From an uncultured Coriobacteriaceae bacterium (lineage in GTDB: Bacteria > Actinomycetota > Coriobacteriia > Coriobacteriales > Atopobiaceae), in assembly GCA_902786015.1 (NCBI GenBank), contig CADAAU010000002.1:1-64000 (forward strand): 64,000 nt of DNA. The letters are read 5' to 3'. Made by a program: the position numbers and the translations under genes. The notes below the pieces were generated by a model. That model worked only from the letters and a program-made list of their open reading frames with translations. It was not told the DNA's origin and made no database searches. Below, piece after piece: positions 17,510-25,799 of this stretch (positions are counted from its first letter, which is position 1; the number at the start of each line of letters is the position of its first letter).

Positions 17510-18099
17510 TGGCACAGTATGCATCCATCCTGTTTAGCATGATTCTGGTCAACAACTTCGTGCTCGTAAAGTTCTTGGGCATCTGTCCGTTCTTGGGCGT
17601 GTCCAAGCGATTCAGCTCGGCCATTGGCATGGGCGCTGCCGTCACGGTGGTCATGGTGCTTGCCATTGCCGTTACGTGGCCGCTGCAGCAGCTGCTCGTC
17701 GCGTGGGACTTGGAGTACCTGCAGACCATCGCGTTTATATTGGTCATTGCCACGCTGGTGCAGCTGCTCGAGATGGTGCTCAAGCGCTTCGTGCCGCCGT
17801 TGCATAAGGCGTTGGGCGTGTTCCTGCCGCTCATCACTACGAACTGCGCAGTGCTCGGTGTTGCGACGCTCACGGTGAGCGAGGGCTACACGTATTTGGA
17901 GTCACTTGTCGCAGGACTTGGTGCCGGGCTGGGATTCCTGCTGGCCATGGTGATCTTTAGCGGAGTGCGGCGTCGGGTGGACGAAGCGAATCCGCCCGAG
18001 GCGTTTAGGGGCATGCCCATTACACTGATATCGGCCGCGATTACGGCCATGAGCCTTATGGGGTTCTCGGGCGTCGTCGAGCACTTGTTTGGCACGTAG
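17509..18099 (+). CDS. rnfA: Rnf complex subunit A
   Basis: A 196-residue six-helix membrane protein, normal length for RnfA/NqrE. The conserved segments LVNNFVLVKFLGICPFLGVS near residue 10 and TTNCAVLGVA near 107 contain the cysteines (about residues 25 and 110) that bind the intramembrane cluster shared with RnfE. It starts by an ATGA overlap with the rnfE stop, and rnfB follows 9 bases later. Confidence 0.95.
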   Translation: MAQYASILFSMILVNNFVLVKFLGICPFLGVSKRFSSAIGMGAAVTVVMVLAIAVTWPLQQLLVAWDLEYLQTIAFILVIATLVQLLEMVLKRFVPPLHKALGVFLPLITTNCAVLGVATLTVSEGYTYLESLVAGLGAGLGFLLAMVIFSGVRRRVDEANPPEAFRGMPITLISAAITAMSLMGFSGVVEHLFGT

Positions 18100-18108
18100 G
18101 GAGGTCGC

Positions 18109-18921
18109 ATGAACACGATGCTTCTTACCGTGGCGCTTGTCGCGGGCATGGGCTTGGTGGGCTCGGTGATTTTGGTGATTGCCTCCAAGCGGCTGGCAGT
18201 CAAAGAGGACGAGCGTTTGGGCGACTTGGTGGATATGCTGCCGGGAGCTAACTGCGGATCGTGCGGATATGCGGGGTGTGAGGCGTATGCGCACGCCCTG
18301 CTCGAGGGTGCGCCATGCAACTCGTGCGGGCCTGGTGGGCGCGATGTGGCCCAACAGCTCGCAGAGTATCTTGGGGTCGATGCAGGAGACGTCGTGGTGA
18401 AGCGCGCCGTCGTCGCGTGCCGGGGGACAGCCGACCGCGTGGTGCTTCGCGAGCGCGCAGGGTATCAGGGCGCGCCGAGTTGCAGGGCGTATTCCACGAT
18501 GGGCCACCTTTCGGATGGCTGCACCGATGGCTGCATCGGATACGGAGACTGCATGGCGGCTTGCCCCTACGGAGCCATTACGCTCAACAAGAACGACGTG
18601 GCCGTGGTCGATCCGGCCGTGTGCATCGGTTGTGGCCTGTGCACCACCGTCTGTCCGCGTCACCTCATCAGCCTGCAAGAAAAGAGTGACGTGGACGAGG
18701 TGTCGTTCGTGTTGTGCCACAACACGCTCATGGGCAAGCGGGCGCGTGAGGCCTGCGCGAACACGTGCGTGGGATGCCGCCGGTGCGTGCGGACTTGCCC
18801 GCAGGGTTGCATCACGGTGGAGAACAACGTCGCTCGCATCGACATTACCAGGTGCGTCGGGTGCAAAAAGTGTCAGGAGGTCTGTCCCGAGGGCGCGATT
18901 TACCCCCTCGTCTGGATGTAA
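18109..18921 (+). CDS. rnfB: Rnf complex subunit B (ferredoxin-interacting, polyferredoxin)
   Basis: Takes electrons from reduced ferredoxin. The 270-residue protein has an N-terminal transmembrane helix, then the RnfB signature LPGANCGSCGYAGCEAYA near residue 45 with a fourth Cys near 68 (one cluster). CMAACPYGAI and CIGCGLCTTVCP follow near 148 and 170. A C-terminal pair CVGCRRCVRTCP (near 220) and CVGCKKCQEVCP (near 250) completes four ferredoxin-type clusters. It ends the operon; GC palindrome copy e begins 25 bases after the stop and could end or stabilise the transcript. Confidence 0.95.
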   Translation: MNTMLLTVALVAGMGLVGSVILVIASKRLAVKEDERLGDLVDMLPGANCGSCGYAGCEAYAHALLEGAPCNSCGPGGRDVAQQLAEYLGVDAGDVVVKRAVVACRGTADRVVLRERAGYQGAPSCRAYSTMGHLSDGCTDGCIGYGDCMAACPYGAITLNKNDVAVVDPAVCIGCGLCTTVCPRHLISLQEKSDVDEVSFVLCHNTLMGKRAREACANTCVGCRRCVRTCPQGCITVENNVARIDITRCVGCKKCQEVCPEGAIYPLVWM

Positions 18922-18946
18922 CTGGCTGCACCTTGTAACGCGAGGG

Positions 18947-19020
18947 GCGGAACGGAGTTCCCGGGGAGTTAGTACCGCGGCACGAGCCGGCGGGACAAAC
19001 TCCCCGGGAACTCTGATCTA
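18947..19020. repeat. GC palindrome family, copy e (partly degraded)
   Basis: GCGGAACGGAGTTCCCGGGG on the left faces CTCCCCGGGAACTCTG on the right around ACCGCGGCACGAGCCGGCGG. The right end has lost the final GTTCC (it reads CTGATCTA), so this copy is decaying. It lies just after rnfB. Confidence 0.85.
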
Positions 19021-19066
19021 GAACGGCTCCGTTGGCCGGCCTTCCGTCGTGATCGCAGCTTCTCTA

Positions 19067-19115
19067 ATGGATGAGCTGTCTAGTTATGAACTAAACGAGA
19101 CGTTGTTCGAGGGCC
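19067..19115 (+). pseudogene. Remnant of a second hipB (C-terminal codons)
   Basis: The codons here read DELSSYELNETLFEGP, which matches the last residues of the intact HipB downstream (DELPRYKLDETLFDSP). The bases GATGAGCTGTCTAG correspond to the ones at the intact gene's end. The rest of hipB and all of the following hipA are missing, although GAGATG-CGCGAGGCC bases seen after the intact hipA also follow here. It is the left-over of a tandem hipBA duplicate. Confidence 0.75.
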
Positions 19116-19179
19116 CTCGGAGATGTGCGAGGCCATGCGCGAGACCTTTCGCATGGCCTCGCGCTACGTGTGTCCGTCG

Positions 19180-19487
19180 TGTGCCACAGAAATAATACGA
19201 ATATGACATTGTCGGCACCGTAAAGCGAGGCTCGGTGCGGTGTAGAGCCTGCCGCTCCTCACAGAATTCGGTGTGGCGGCCAAAGGATCCAAATCCGCTC
19301 GGAATTTTGCGCGTTTTTGCCAGATGTTAGCGGTATTTCGGGCTCAAAAAAATCGAGGTCACATTTGCACCCCCTCTGACCTGCGCAAACAGGGGGTGCC
19401 TTTCCCGCCGGTGGGCGAATCGCACCCCCAAAACCGCTAACATCTGACAAAAACGTGCATTTTGGCGTTTCGTTTTGTCACGCCGTC
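19180..19487 (+). repeat. 308-bp direct repeat, left copy (flanks hipBA)
   Basis: Bases from TGTGCCACAGAAATAATACG to TCACGCCGTC match 21359-21666 with no gap (constant offset 2179) and only a few substitutions. The last part contains the 150-bp inverted-repeat element. The repeat pair brackets the hipBA module like a tandem duplication scar. Confidence 0.92.
19309..19458. repeat. 150-bp inverted-repeat element, copy 1
   Basis: The ends are GCGCGTTTTTGCCAGATGTT and AACATCTGACAAAAACGTGC, near-perfect inverted repeats of about 28 bases including TAGCGGT/ACCGCTA. Inside is a second hairpin, GCACCCCCTC against AGGGGGTGC. No reading frame of its own is evident. Exactly the same length is found at 21488 and 51190. 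Confidence 0.9.
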
Positions 19488-19648
19488 CTTTGTTTACTTT
19501 AGGCAATAATAAAAAACATGTATTCTGTGAGCGGAAGACCGATTTGGATCGTCTTGCTCGCTGAGCGTCGGCTTAAATCGCGTTTCCGCGAATCTTGGTA
19601 GGTGGAGTATTGTTTTCTTGGGTAAGATTGTCAAAAGTCGCGAATATG

Positions 19649-19666
19649 TTACATTTAGACATGTAA
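19649..19666. promoter_or_regulatory. Probable HipB operator
   Basis: TTACAT-TTAGAC-ATGTAA is a perfect inverted repeat 29 bases before the hipB start, in AT-rich sequence likely to hold the promoter. HipB-type repressors bind such palindromes to control their own operon; direct binding is inferred. Confidence 0.6.
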
Positions 19667-19694
19667 AAAATAAGCGACATATTGGAGGCGCCCG

Positions 19695-20042
19695 ATGCGA
19701 ATAAGACTTCCGCGGCAGGTTGGCATCGTGCTATCCTCTGCCCGAAAGTCAAACGGACTGACACAGGCTCAACTCGCGCGGAAAGCGGGCGTCTCGCGGC
19801 AGCTAGTCAATAGGCTCGAGGTAGGGATGGCCACCGGAATTGCACTCGACAAGCTCATGGCCATCTTGGATGCGGCGGGATGTGTGCTCGAGGTTTATCA
19901 GTTGGATGAAGGACGCAACAACGGGGATGGGAACGAATCCGAGAGATGTTCTCCTGTCACGTCCACAGCTCCTCCAACAGACGAGTTGCCTAGATACAAA
20001 CTAGACGAGACGTTGTTCGACAGCCCTTGGGGAGGCGTTTAG
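19695..20042 (+). CDS. hipB: HipB-like XRE antitoxin/repressor
   Basis: A 115-residue protein with a helix-turn-helix of the XRE type at about residues 13-60 (SNGLTQAQLARKAGVSRQLVNRLE). It should bind the operator at 19649 and neutralise HipA. The C-terminal tail, rich in Asn, Glu and Thr, ends YKLDETLFDSPWGGV. ATG behind TTGGAGGC. hipA begins two bases after the stop, the normal antitoxin-toxin order. A remnant of the same tail is found upstream at 19067. Confidence 0.88.
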   Translation: MRIRLPRQVGIVLSSARKSNGLTQAQLARKAGVSRQLVNRLEVGMATGIALDKLMAILDAAGCVLEVYQLDEGRNNGDGNESERCSPVTSTAPPTDELPRYKLDETLFDSPWGGV

Positions 20043-20044
20043 CC

Positions 20045-21298
20045 ATGCGTGAGCTAATGGTGTTCATTGGGGGCGAACATGCGGGAACACTGGTACAGAA
20101 CGACGCCGGCGGTAGGTCGTTCTCATACGTCGCCACATACGACGGCCCACCCCTTTCGCTATCCATGCCGGTAGGCAATCGCGTATATCGCACGAAAACC
20201 GTAGACGCCTATATGTTAGGACTATTGCCTGATGACGCTCGGGTGCGAAGGGAGGCCGGGAGAAGGTTTGGCGTGTCTGGAAACAACCCTTTCGCTCTCC
20301 TTTCGTGCATGGGCCTCGACTGCCCGGGAGCCATACAGTTTTGTTTGCCCGAAAGAGAGGCCATTCTGGATAGGCCGGAAGAACTTGTGCCGCTCACAGA
20401 CGAGCAGATAGCACAACGACTGGTGCCGCCCTCAGGTAGACAGGAGGACACATGGTTTCGTGAAGCGGAGCGTTGGTCGCTTGGCGGAAATCAATCGAAG
20501 TTCGCGTTGCGCTTTGAAGGCGGAAAGTGGTATGAGTGCCGGGGGGCAGCGGCTACGACTCATATTCTAAAACCTGGAATCGAGGGCATGCGTCTTGAGG
20601 CCTTGGACGAATACCTCACCATGCGAATAGCGCGGGCGTGTGGTCTGCCGTCTGAGCAGGTTCAGTACCGGACATTTTGTGATGTGCCCGCCATTATTGC
20701 GACGCGTTACGATAGGCAGGTTGGTCCCAATGGTGTCACACGCATTCATCAAGAGGACCTTTGCCAAGCGCTTTCGGTAACACCCGAAAAGAAGTATGCC
20801 GAGGACGGAGGACCCAGCACGCCCGATGTGGTTCGAGTGTTGTGGATGACGAGCGATCCGCGCTCCTCGATTCGGACTTTTGCGGCAATGCTCTTTTTTA
20901 ACTATCTTATGGGGGCACCGGACGCACATGCAAAGAACTACTCCATCCTCCATTTGAGCGCAAGGAGGAATGTGCTTGCACCGTTGTATGACGTAGCCTC
21001 TGGCCTACCTTATGACCTGTCGGGGGACAGACCGTTGCGCATGGCGATGTCGATAGGGGGCGAGAATCGACTGGGATTCGTGAGGCGAGAGCATGTAGAG
21101 CGATTTGCCGACGTCGCCGGTTTGAAGAGCGAGGAATGCACCAATCTGATGGCGAACCTGGCTCTTCGCATAGTAGAGAACTCTTCTGTCATCGCGAACA
21201 AAATGGCGGCTGAGGGAGTTGTGGGCGTTGGCGAGCTGGCGGAACGCTTTATTCCCCGCTTGGAGTCGCACTGTCGTCGAACGCTGCAACAGCTCTAA
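20045..21298 (+). CDS. hipA: HipA-type serine/threonine kinase toxin
   Basis: A 417-residue HipA family kinase. The N-terminal domain is followed by the phosphate-binding loop region WSLGGNQSKFAL near residue 140 and the catalytic loop DAHAKN at 293-298. The metal-binding Asp is in LYDVAS near 316. In E. coli, HipA phosphorylates glutamyl-tRNA synthetase and causes growth arrest; the target here is unknown. ATG 20045 is chosen, two bases after hipB, rather than the in-frame upstream start that lies inside hipB. It appears complete. Confidence 0.92.
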   Translation: MRELMVFIGGEHAGTLVQNDAGGRSFSYVATYDGPPLSLSMPVGNRVYRTKTVDAYMLGLLPDDARVRREAGRRFGVSGNNPFALLSCMGLDCPGAIQFCLPEREAILDRPEELVPLTDEQIAQRLVPPSGRQEDTWFREAERWSLGGNQSKFALRFEGGKWYECRGAAATTHILKPGIEGMRLEALDEYLTMRIARACGLPSEQVQYRTFCDVPAIIATRYDRQVGPNGVTRIHQEDLCQALSVTPEKKYAEDGGPSTPDVVRVLWMTSDPRSSIRTFAAMLFFNYLMGAPDAHAKNYSILHLSARRNVLAPLYDVASGLPYDLSGDRPLRMAMSIGGENRLGFVRREHVERFADVAGLKSEECTNLMANLALRIVENSSVIANKMAAEGVVGVGELAERFIPRLESHCRRTLQQL

Positions 21299-21358
21299 CG
21301 CATGGCTCGCCGAGATGCGCGAGGCCTTATGCATGATGTCGCGCCTCACCCGCACTCG

Positions 21359-21666
21359 TGTGCCACAGAAAAAATACGAATATGACATTGTCGGCACCGT
21401 AAAGCGAGGTGCGGTGCGGTGTAGAGCCTGCCGCTCCTCACAGAATTCGGCGTGGCGGCCAAAGGATCCAAATCCGCTCGGAATTTTGCACGTTTTTGCC
21501 AGATGTTAGCGGTTTTTCGGGCTCGAAAAAAACGGGGTCACATTTGCACCCCCTCTGACCTGCGCAAACAGGGGGTGCCTTTCCCGCCGGTGGGCGAATC
21601 GCACCCCCAAAACCGCTAACATCTGGCAAAAACGTGCATTTTGGCGTTTCGTTTTGTCACGCCGTC
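21359..21666 (+). repeat. 308-bp direct repeat, right copy (flanks hipBA)
   Basis: Matches 19180-19487 base for base without gaps apart from scattered substitutions. It begins about 60 bases after the hipA stop and ends just before the stop of the convergent nuclease-like gene at 21686. Confidence 0.92.
21488..21637. repeat. 150-bp inverted-repeat element, copy 2
   Basis: Begins GCACGTTTTTGCCAGATGTT and ends AACATCTGGCAAAAACGTGC, a perfect terminal inverted repeat that continues into AGCGG/CCGCT. It has the same inner GCACCCCC hairpin as copy 1 and lies within the right 308-bp repeat. Confidence 0.92.
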
Positions 21667-21685
21667 TTGGTGAAGTGTTGGCATA

Positions 21686-22894
21686 TCACTTTCGGTAGAT
21701 ATCATCACGAAATAGTAGTGAGTTTCGTAACGCGATGCGTTTTTGTCGGTCGGTTTCGGTCGCTTTATGTCGACGCTGGCCTAAAGCACGCATAATCGTG
21801 GACGCAACAACATCAAATGAGTCGTGGGAGCGCAATATATCGATGCTCATGCTAATGACTTGGACATCCATGGCCTGTAGAGCAAGGGTGCGCCGACGTC
21901 CCGACTGCAGGCTGTCTGCATCGGTGTGGAACTCTTCGCTGTCGTACTCCATGTCGAGGCGTGCGCTAGGCCAGTACAAATCGGGCACTAGGTTGCTGGC
22001 TGCGGTAACACCGTGCGCAAGTGCGTTTACGGGAAGCTTTGCGTTAAGAATGGGGCGTTTGACGCCGTATCCACCATATCGCCGAGGCAGGCAGAGCATG
22101 AGGTAGAGGATGGTTTCCATGGGAGAGGCGGCGTTGTTTGCAACTTGGTCGAGTGCGCGGCGGCAAGCCGAGATGCCGTAGAATCCCTCTGCTCTATCGA
22201 CGAAGCTTCTCAGACGAGCTACGCTCGTGAGCGGCTGCTGCCCATAGAGCGCTCGCAACGAGTGCAACGGCTGGAGCGTGGTGGCGCCAAGCAGACGATA
22301 GTATCCACAAAGCTCCATTGCCAGCATCATGAGCCCGAGCAGGTTCAGATATCGAGCCATCAGAACGAACGTGAATTCCGGAGTAGGCACGCATACGATG
22401 TCCTCTGCGGTGTAGAACGAACGGTCTGGTATTCCGGCCGTGCAAACGCGCTGACACACTCCGTTGATGCGCCTCCTCCTCTGGTTGTTGGGGATCAGGA
22501 GGTAAAGGGGACAGGCGCCTGACGATGGACGAACGCCCACACGCCCGTATGGTATGCTCCTGAGCGCCTGTGAGCTGGAGGCACACTGCGAAAGTGTGCG
22601 CATACGGGTTCTCTTGATAGTGGGAGAGGGGACGTCGGCGGGACTCTGCAGGACGCTTTCGAAGTCGGAGCAATGCCCAAAGATATTCGTTTCGGCGAGC
22701 GTGGCGGCGATATCCTCGTCCGAGAGCCAAGCATCACCATCTGCGTCGGCTCGAGGTTCCGGCTCCGTGCGCACTACGTACGTGTCGAACAGCTGCGACT
22801 GGGAATCCACCTCGGCTCGGTCGCGATAAAACGCCAACGCAGAGGGTCCGTCGAGAGCGATGCGCGGGGCTGTGTCATTGGTTGTGCCAGACAT
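21686..22894 (-). CDS. Hypothetical protein with a DUF559/VSR-like nuclease-type C-terminus
   Basis: A 402-residue protein. The last third contains LVPDLYWPSARLDMEYDSEEFH (about residues 300-321), which looks like the PD-(D/E)XK core of the DUF559/VSR group: Asp in PDLYW and Glu/Asp in MEYDSE, followed by basic RRR and an AMDVQVISMS strand. The N-terminal two thirds resemble nothing I can name. The start at 22894 is fixed by ACAGGAGGACGC just upstream. It lies between the hipBA repeat and a broken toxin-antitoxin pair. Nuclease activity is an inference from this pattern. Confidence 0.6.
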   Translation of the reverse strand: MSGTTNDTAPRIALDGPSALAFYRDRAEVDSQSQLFDTYVVRTEPEPRADADGDAWLSDEDIAATLAETNIFGHCSDFESVLQSPADVPSPTIKRTRMRTLSQCASSSQALRSIPYGRVGVRPSSGACPLYLLIPNNQRRRRINGVCQRVCTAGIPDRSFYTAEDIVCVPTPEFTFVLMARYLNLLGLMMLAMELCGYYRLLGATTLQPLHSLRALYGQQPLTSVARLRSFVDRAEGFYGISACRRALDQVANNAASPMETILYLMLCLPRRYGGYGVKRPILNAKLPVNALAHGVTAASNLVPDLYWPSARLDMEYDSEEFHTDADSLQSGRRRTLALQAMDVQVISMSIDILRSHDSFDVVASTIMRALGQRRHKATETDRQKRIALRNSLLFRDDIYRK

Positions 22895-23039
22895 GCGTCC
22901 TCCTGTGTGCGATTCGTGTTTCTCGGACTCGCAGATGATAGCCAATTGGCGTTAAGTATGTGTGGAGCGGCATGCCTTTCGGTGGGTTCTGCATGTTTGG
23001 GGAACTGCAACGATCTACGACGAGTGCTCCGCAAAGGGG

Positions 23040-23366
23040 GCGTGGTTGCCCGTTTGCGCTCGTCTTTGCGGCGCTCGAAGTACTGCGCAAGGAGGGTCCA
23101 AGCCTCGGTCGGCCCTTGGTCGACTCGATTAAGGGATCGAGAGTCAAGAACAGAGGTAACTGCGTCCAGCATCCAATGGTAGCTCCGAGATACGCGTTCT
23201 TTTCGCTTTGTATCCATAGAGACGGGCGGTAATGCTCCTCGCGGGCGACAAGTCGATGGGCAAACAGGGACGGCGCAAGTGGTCTGGCTGGTACCGATAT
23301 GCCATACCCAAAGCGGAGAGGGTTTGGGACGAACACTTGAGAGAACTGGAAGAGCGAGATGACTGA
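23040..23366 (+). pseudogene. Broken RelE/HigB-type toxin
   Basis: Pieces of a RelE-family toxin are readable in two frames. The first, ending near 23145, reads ALEVLRKEGPSLGRPLVDS then IKGSRVKN. Another frame continues LRPASNGSSEIRVLFALYP (23160-23216) and RRAVMLLAGDKSMGKQ to the end at 23366. One frameshift near 23150 and stop codons at 23157 (TAA) and 23217 (TAG) break it. The start is uncertain. The last 44 codons alone form an open frame from ATG 23232. No working toxin can be made. Confidence 0.75.
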
Positions 23367-23661
23367 CCTCAACGCATATCTAGCCAGGCGCGGCATAGGC
23401 GAAGACCAGATGGAGCGGGCCTGCCAGGCGACTCGCGAGTACGTCGACGCGTACGCACTGCGACAGGCGCGATCCGAGCAAGGAATGACGCAGATGGAGC
23501 TTGCCTAAGCCATGGGCGTATCGCAAAACCGCGTGTCGCGCATGGAGCGGGGCGACCTCTCTGTGATGAGTTTGGACACCATTCGCCGCTACGTGGAGGC
23601 CCTTGGGGGCACGATCTCGCTCGTGGCAGACCTCCCCACGGGAAAGCTTACGCTGCTGTAG
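23359..23661 (+). pseudogene. HigA-type XRE antitoxin with an internal stop
   Basis: The frame from ATG 23359 encodes an antitoxin of about 100 residues with a helix-turn-helix (QARSEQGMTQMELA, then AMGVSQNRVSRMERGD) and a typical end (IRRYVEALGGTISLVADLP). A TAA at 23506-23508 interrupts it inside the helix-turn-helix. One base change from GAA or CAA would explain the stop. Its start overlaps the end of the broken toxin, the usual order for this module. Reinitiation at ATG 23512 would make only the C-terminal half. Confidence 0.8.
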
Positions 23662-23944
23662 GGTGCCCACAAGCAACGGTTATATTCCGGCGGCCGTATA
23701 GATACTAGATGCGATCTCAGGCTAAGTTGTGCTCTCAAGAAGAAGCCCGATTTCGCCGTGTCGCGTCCGTCTCCTCAGTGCGTTTAGCACGTGTTCTTCT
23801 TTGTGCGCGATCTGATTCCATTGGATTTGCAGATGTCCAAGAGAACAAGGGAACATAGGGATACTTGCGTAAATGATTAGCGAAAAGTCTCCCGATGCTG
23901 GTATAATCATGATACGTATAATTCTGTTCAAATGAGGAGTACCT
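23662..23944. promoter_or_regulatory. Intergenic region with promoter of the prepilin operon
   Basis: The region is more AT-rich than its surroundings and holds no gene. TGGTATAAT at 23899-23907 is a good extended -10 promoter element about 38 bases before the GTG of the first pilin gene. A second TATAAT lies at 23917-23922. No clear -35 box is seen for either, as is common with extended -10 promoters. Confidence 0.5.
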
Positions 23945-24745
23945 GTGTTATCGCGGGCAAAGCATAAAGTGCAATCGCAGCGGGGAGCGTCGCTGTCAAT
24001 GGCGCTCATGCTGTTTCTGGTTATAACGACAGTGGCGTCCATCGTTTTGGCCGCCGCTACAGCGTCGGCAGGTCGAATTGCCCAAGCAGAGCAGCTGGAG
24101 AAGAGTTACTACACGATAACGTCAGCCATGGACCTAGTTCGTTCAGAGATTAAAGACCCAAGTACAAATAGGTCAGTGAAAATCACGCGTACGTATGACC
24201 CAGAGAATAAGAGCTGGGCCATGACGCTAGGCACTATGGATGTTGTCGCGAGCGATGCGATGAAGAGTCCCACCTGTACTCTTTTTCAGTTGGCTACACT
24301 TGACTTAGTCCTAGCAAGTGCGTCGGAATCGATCACTGACAGTTCTCCGAGTAGTTTTAAAGACCTTCGGTCTGTTAGTTCCGACATGATAAAAAGCTCG
24401 ATGGTGAATGCCGACACCTTGGGTAGCGCAGCTGATCAAGCTGCCGCAGCCGCAAATGTGACTCCAAAAGATATTCCATGGACACCTCACACCTATGAGC
24501 ACTTTGAGATTTCCGGACCTTCGGGATATAGCAATCTGTTCGACCCAGTTCGTGTTACGGTATATCGCAACACTGATGAGACCTTTTCGCTTGTTTTCGA
24601 GCAAGACGGCGCTTCGACGGCGGTCTTTACGCTTGTGGCTTCCGTTGGATTTGCGACTCCAGAGCCAAGTGAAGGAACGACGACATGGAATACTACCGTA
24701 ACGTGGACGCCCATGTACGTTGTGGAGGGGAGCCATCATGACTGA
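23945..24745 (+). CDS. Pilus-associated protein with prepilin-like N-terminus
   Basis: A 266-residue protein with a short basic leader and QRGASLSMALMLFLVITTVA, a hydrophobic helix starting near residue 18. A cleavage G followed by a non-Phe residue recalls the PilX/minor-pilin variants rather than the classic GFTL. The rest is a soluble domain with many Ser/Thr and strands. GTG start behind GAGGAGT. It is the first of four overlapping or closely spaced genes with pilin-like starts; its end overlaps the next start (ATGACTGA). The role as minor pilin is inferred from the operon. Confidence 0.65.
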   Translation: MLSRAKHKVQSQRGASLSMALMLFLVITTVASIVLAAATASAGRIAQAEQLEKSYYTITSAMDLVRSEIKDPSTNRSVKITRTYDPENKSWAMTLGTMDVVASDAMKSPTCTLFQLATLDLVLASASESITDSSPSSFKDLRSVSSDMIKSSMVNADTLGSAADQAAAAANVTPKDIPWTPHTYEHFEISGPSGYSNLFDPVRVTVYRNTDETFSLVFEQDGASTAVFTLVASVGFATPEPSEGTTTWNTTVTWTPMYVVEGSHHD

Positions 24746-25133
24746 CCGTGTTCCCAAAAAGACCATCTGTCAGTGTGATAAGTGCAGAGGTAATGCGGGT
24801 GAGACTTTGGTCGAGACGCTCGTATCCATCTTGATCAGCGCGCTGGCCTTATTAGTGCTCGCTACTGCAATCGGCACCTCTGTGAATATCGTGCGGTCGA
24901 GTAAGAACAAAATGGATGGTATGTATGCCAGTGAGAGCGAGTTCGTAGCCGCTTACACCAAAACGGAAGTCGATGAGGACGGTGAGGATGGCGAAAGTCC
25001 GGAAGAAGACAGCACACCAGTGCCGACAACAGTGACGGTCGGAGTTCGTTTGGGGGAAGCGGGTTCCACTGAGAATGTCAAGGTCTATACCGATAAAGGA
25101 AGTACCGTCGGCGTATATCGGAGAGTGCCATGA
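24738..25133 (+). CDS. Minor prepilin-like protein
   Basis: A 131-residue protein with a leader carrying CQCDKC and then AGETLVETLVSILISALALL near residues 20-39. G-E-T-L-V-E fits the prepilin peptidase site (Gly before cleavage, Glu at position 5). After the helix comes an acidic region (VDEDGEDGESPEED). ATG with GGAGGGGAG upstream, overlapping the end of the gene before it by 8 bases. The two Cys pairs in the cytoplasmic leader are unusual and would be removed by processing. Likely a type II/IV pseudopilin. Confidence 0.75.
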   Translation: MTDRVPKKTICQCDKCRGNAGETLVETLVSILISALALLVLATAIGTSVNIVRSSKNKMDGMYASESEFVAAYTKTEVDEDGEDGESPEEDSTPVPTTVTVGVRLGEAGSTENVKVYTDKGSTVGVYRRVP

Positions 25134-25783
25134 TGTGCGGGCAGAATAAGATTAAGGCAAGGCTTGGGCGTCCGACGGCGGGCTTTACGCTTACCGAGAT
25201 GCTTGTGACGCTGTTTATCCTAACGCTGACGTCAACGCTGCTGGCTACGGGGATACCGGTGGCTATCGATACATATCATAAAGTAGTGAATAGCTCAAAT
25301 GCACAGCTTGCGCTCAGTACGACCATTGGCGTATTGCGCAGCGAGCTGGGTACTGCTAGTGATGTGAGGTACTACACTCCCTCAGGCGGTACCCCTGAAG
25401 TGTTCTATAAAACGGATGAAGGATATTGGGTTTCGATATCAAACCCTAGCTCTGGTGAAACTCACAGGGGACTGATGAAGCAATTCTATTCCGGAGATTT
25501 AGAGGATACTGATGTAAAAATTACCTCAATCGATAGTCTCACGCCCCTTACTGACGGCCGTTATGCGCTCATACCGGATGCATCGATACCTGCACCCCTT
25601 CAGTTGCGCTGGTCTGAAATCGAAGTGAGCGACAAAAAGGATAAGGTGGCGATAAAAGATTTGCGTGTATACAACGAAGATGAGAATAAAGACGGCAATG
25701 CTGACAGAGCGTTGGCAATTGTGGTGGAGAAGTCATCCGGGGGGACGGCGCCATTCGACATACTCACACGTTTTGCGAACTGA
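25130..25783 (+). CDS. Prepilin-like protein (classic N-methylation motif)
   Basis: A 217-residue protein with a leader ending AG and then FTLTEMLVTLFILTLTSTLL (residues 18-37), a textbook type IV prepilin/pseudopilin start with Glu at position 5 of the mature chain. The remaining ~170 residues form a soluble domain with a YNEDENKDGNADRAL Ca-binding-like acidic stretch near 185. The ATG overlaps the stop of the previous gene, so the four genes are co-translated. Processing needs a PilD-like peptidase encoded elsewhere. Confidence 0.8.
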   Translation: MMCGQNKIKARLGRPTAGFTLTEMLVTLFILTLTSTLLATGIPVAIDTYHKVVNSSNAQLALSTTIGVLRSELGTASDVRYYTPSGGTPEVFYKTDEGYWVSISNPSSGETHRGLMKQFYSGDLEDTDVKITSIDSLTPLTDGRYALIPDASIPAPLQLRWSEIEVSDKKDKVAIKDLRVYNEDENKDGNADRALAIVVEKSSGGTAPFDILTRFAN

Positions 25784-25799
25784 ACGTGAGGTGGTTCAC

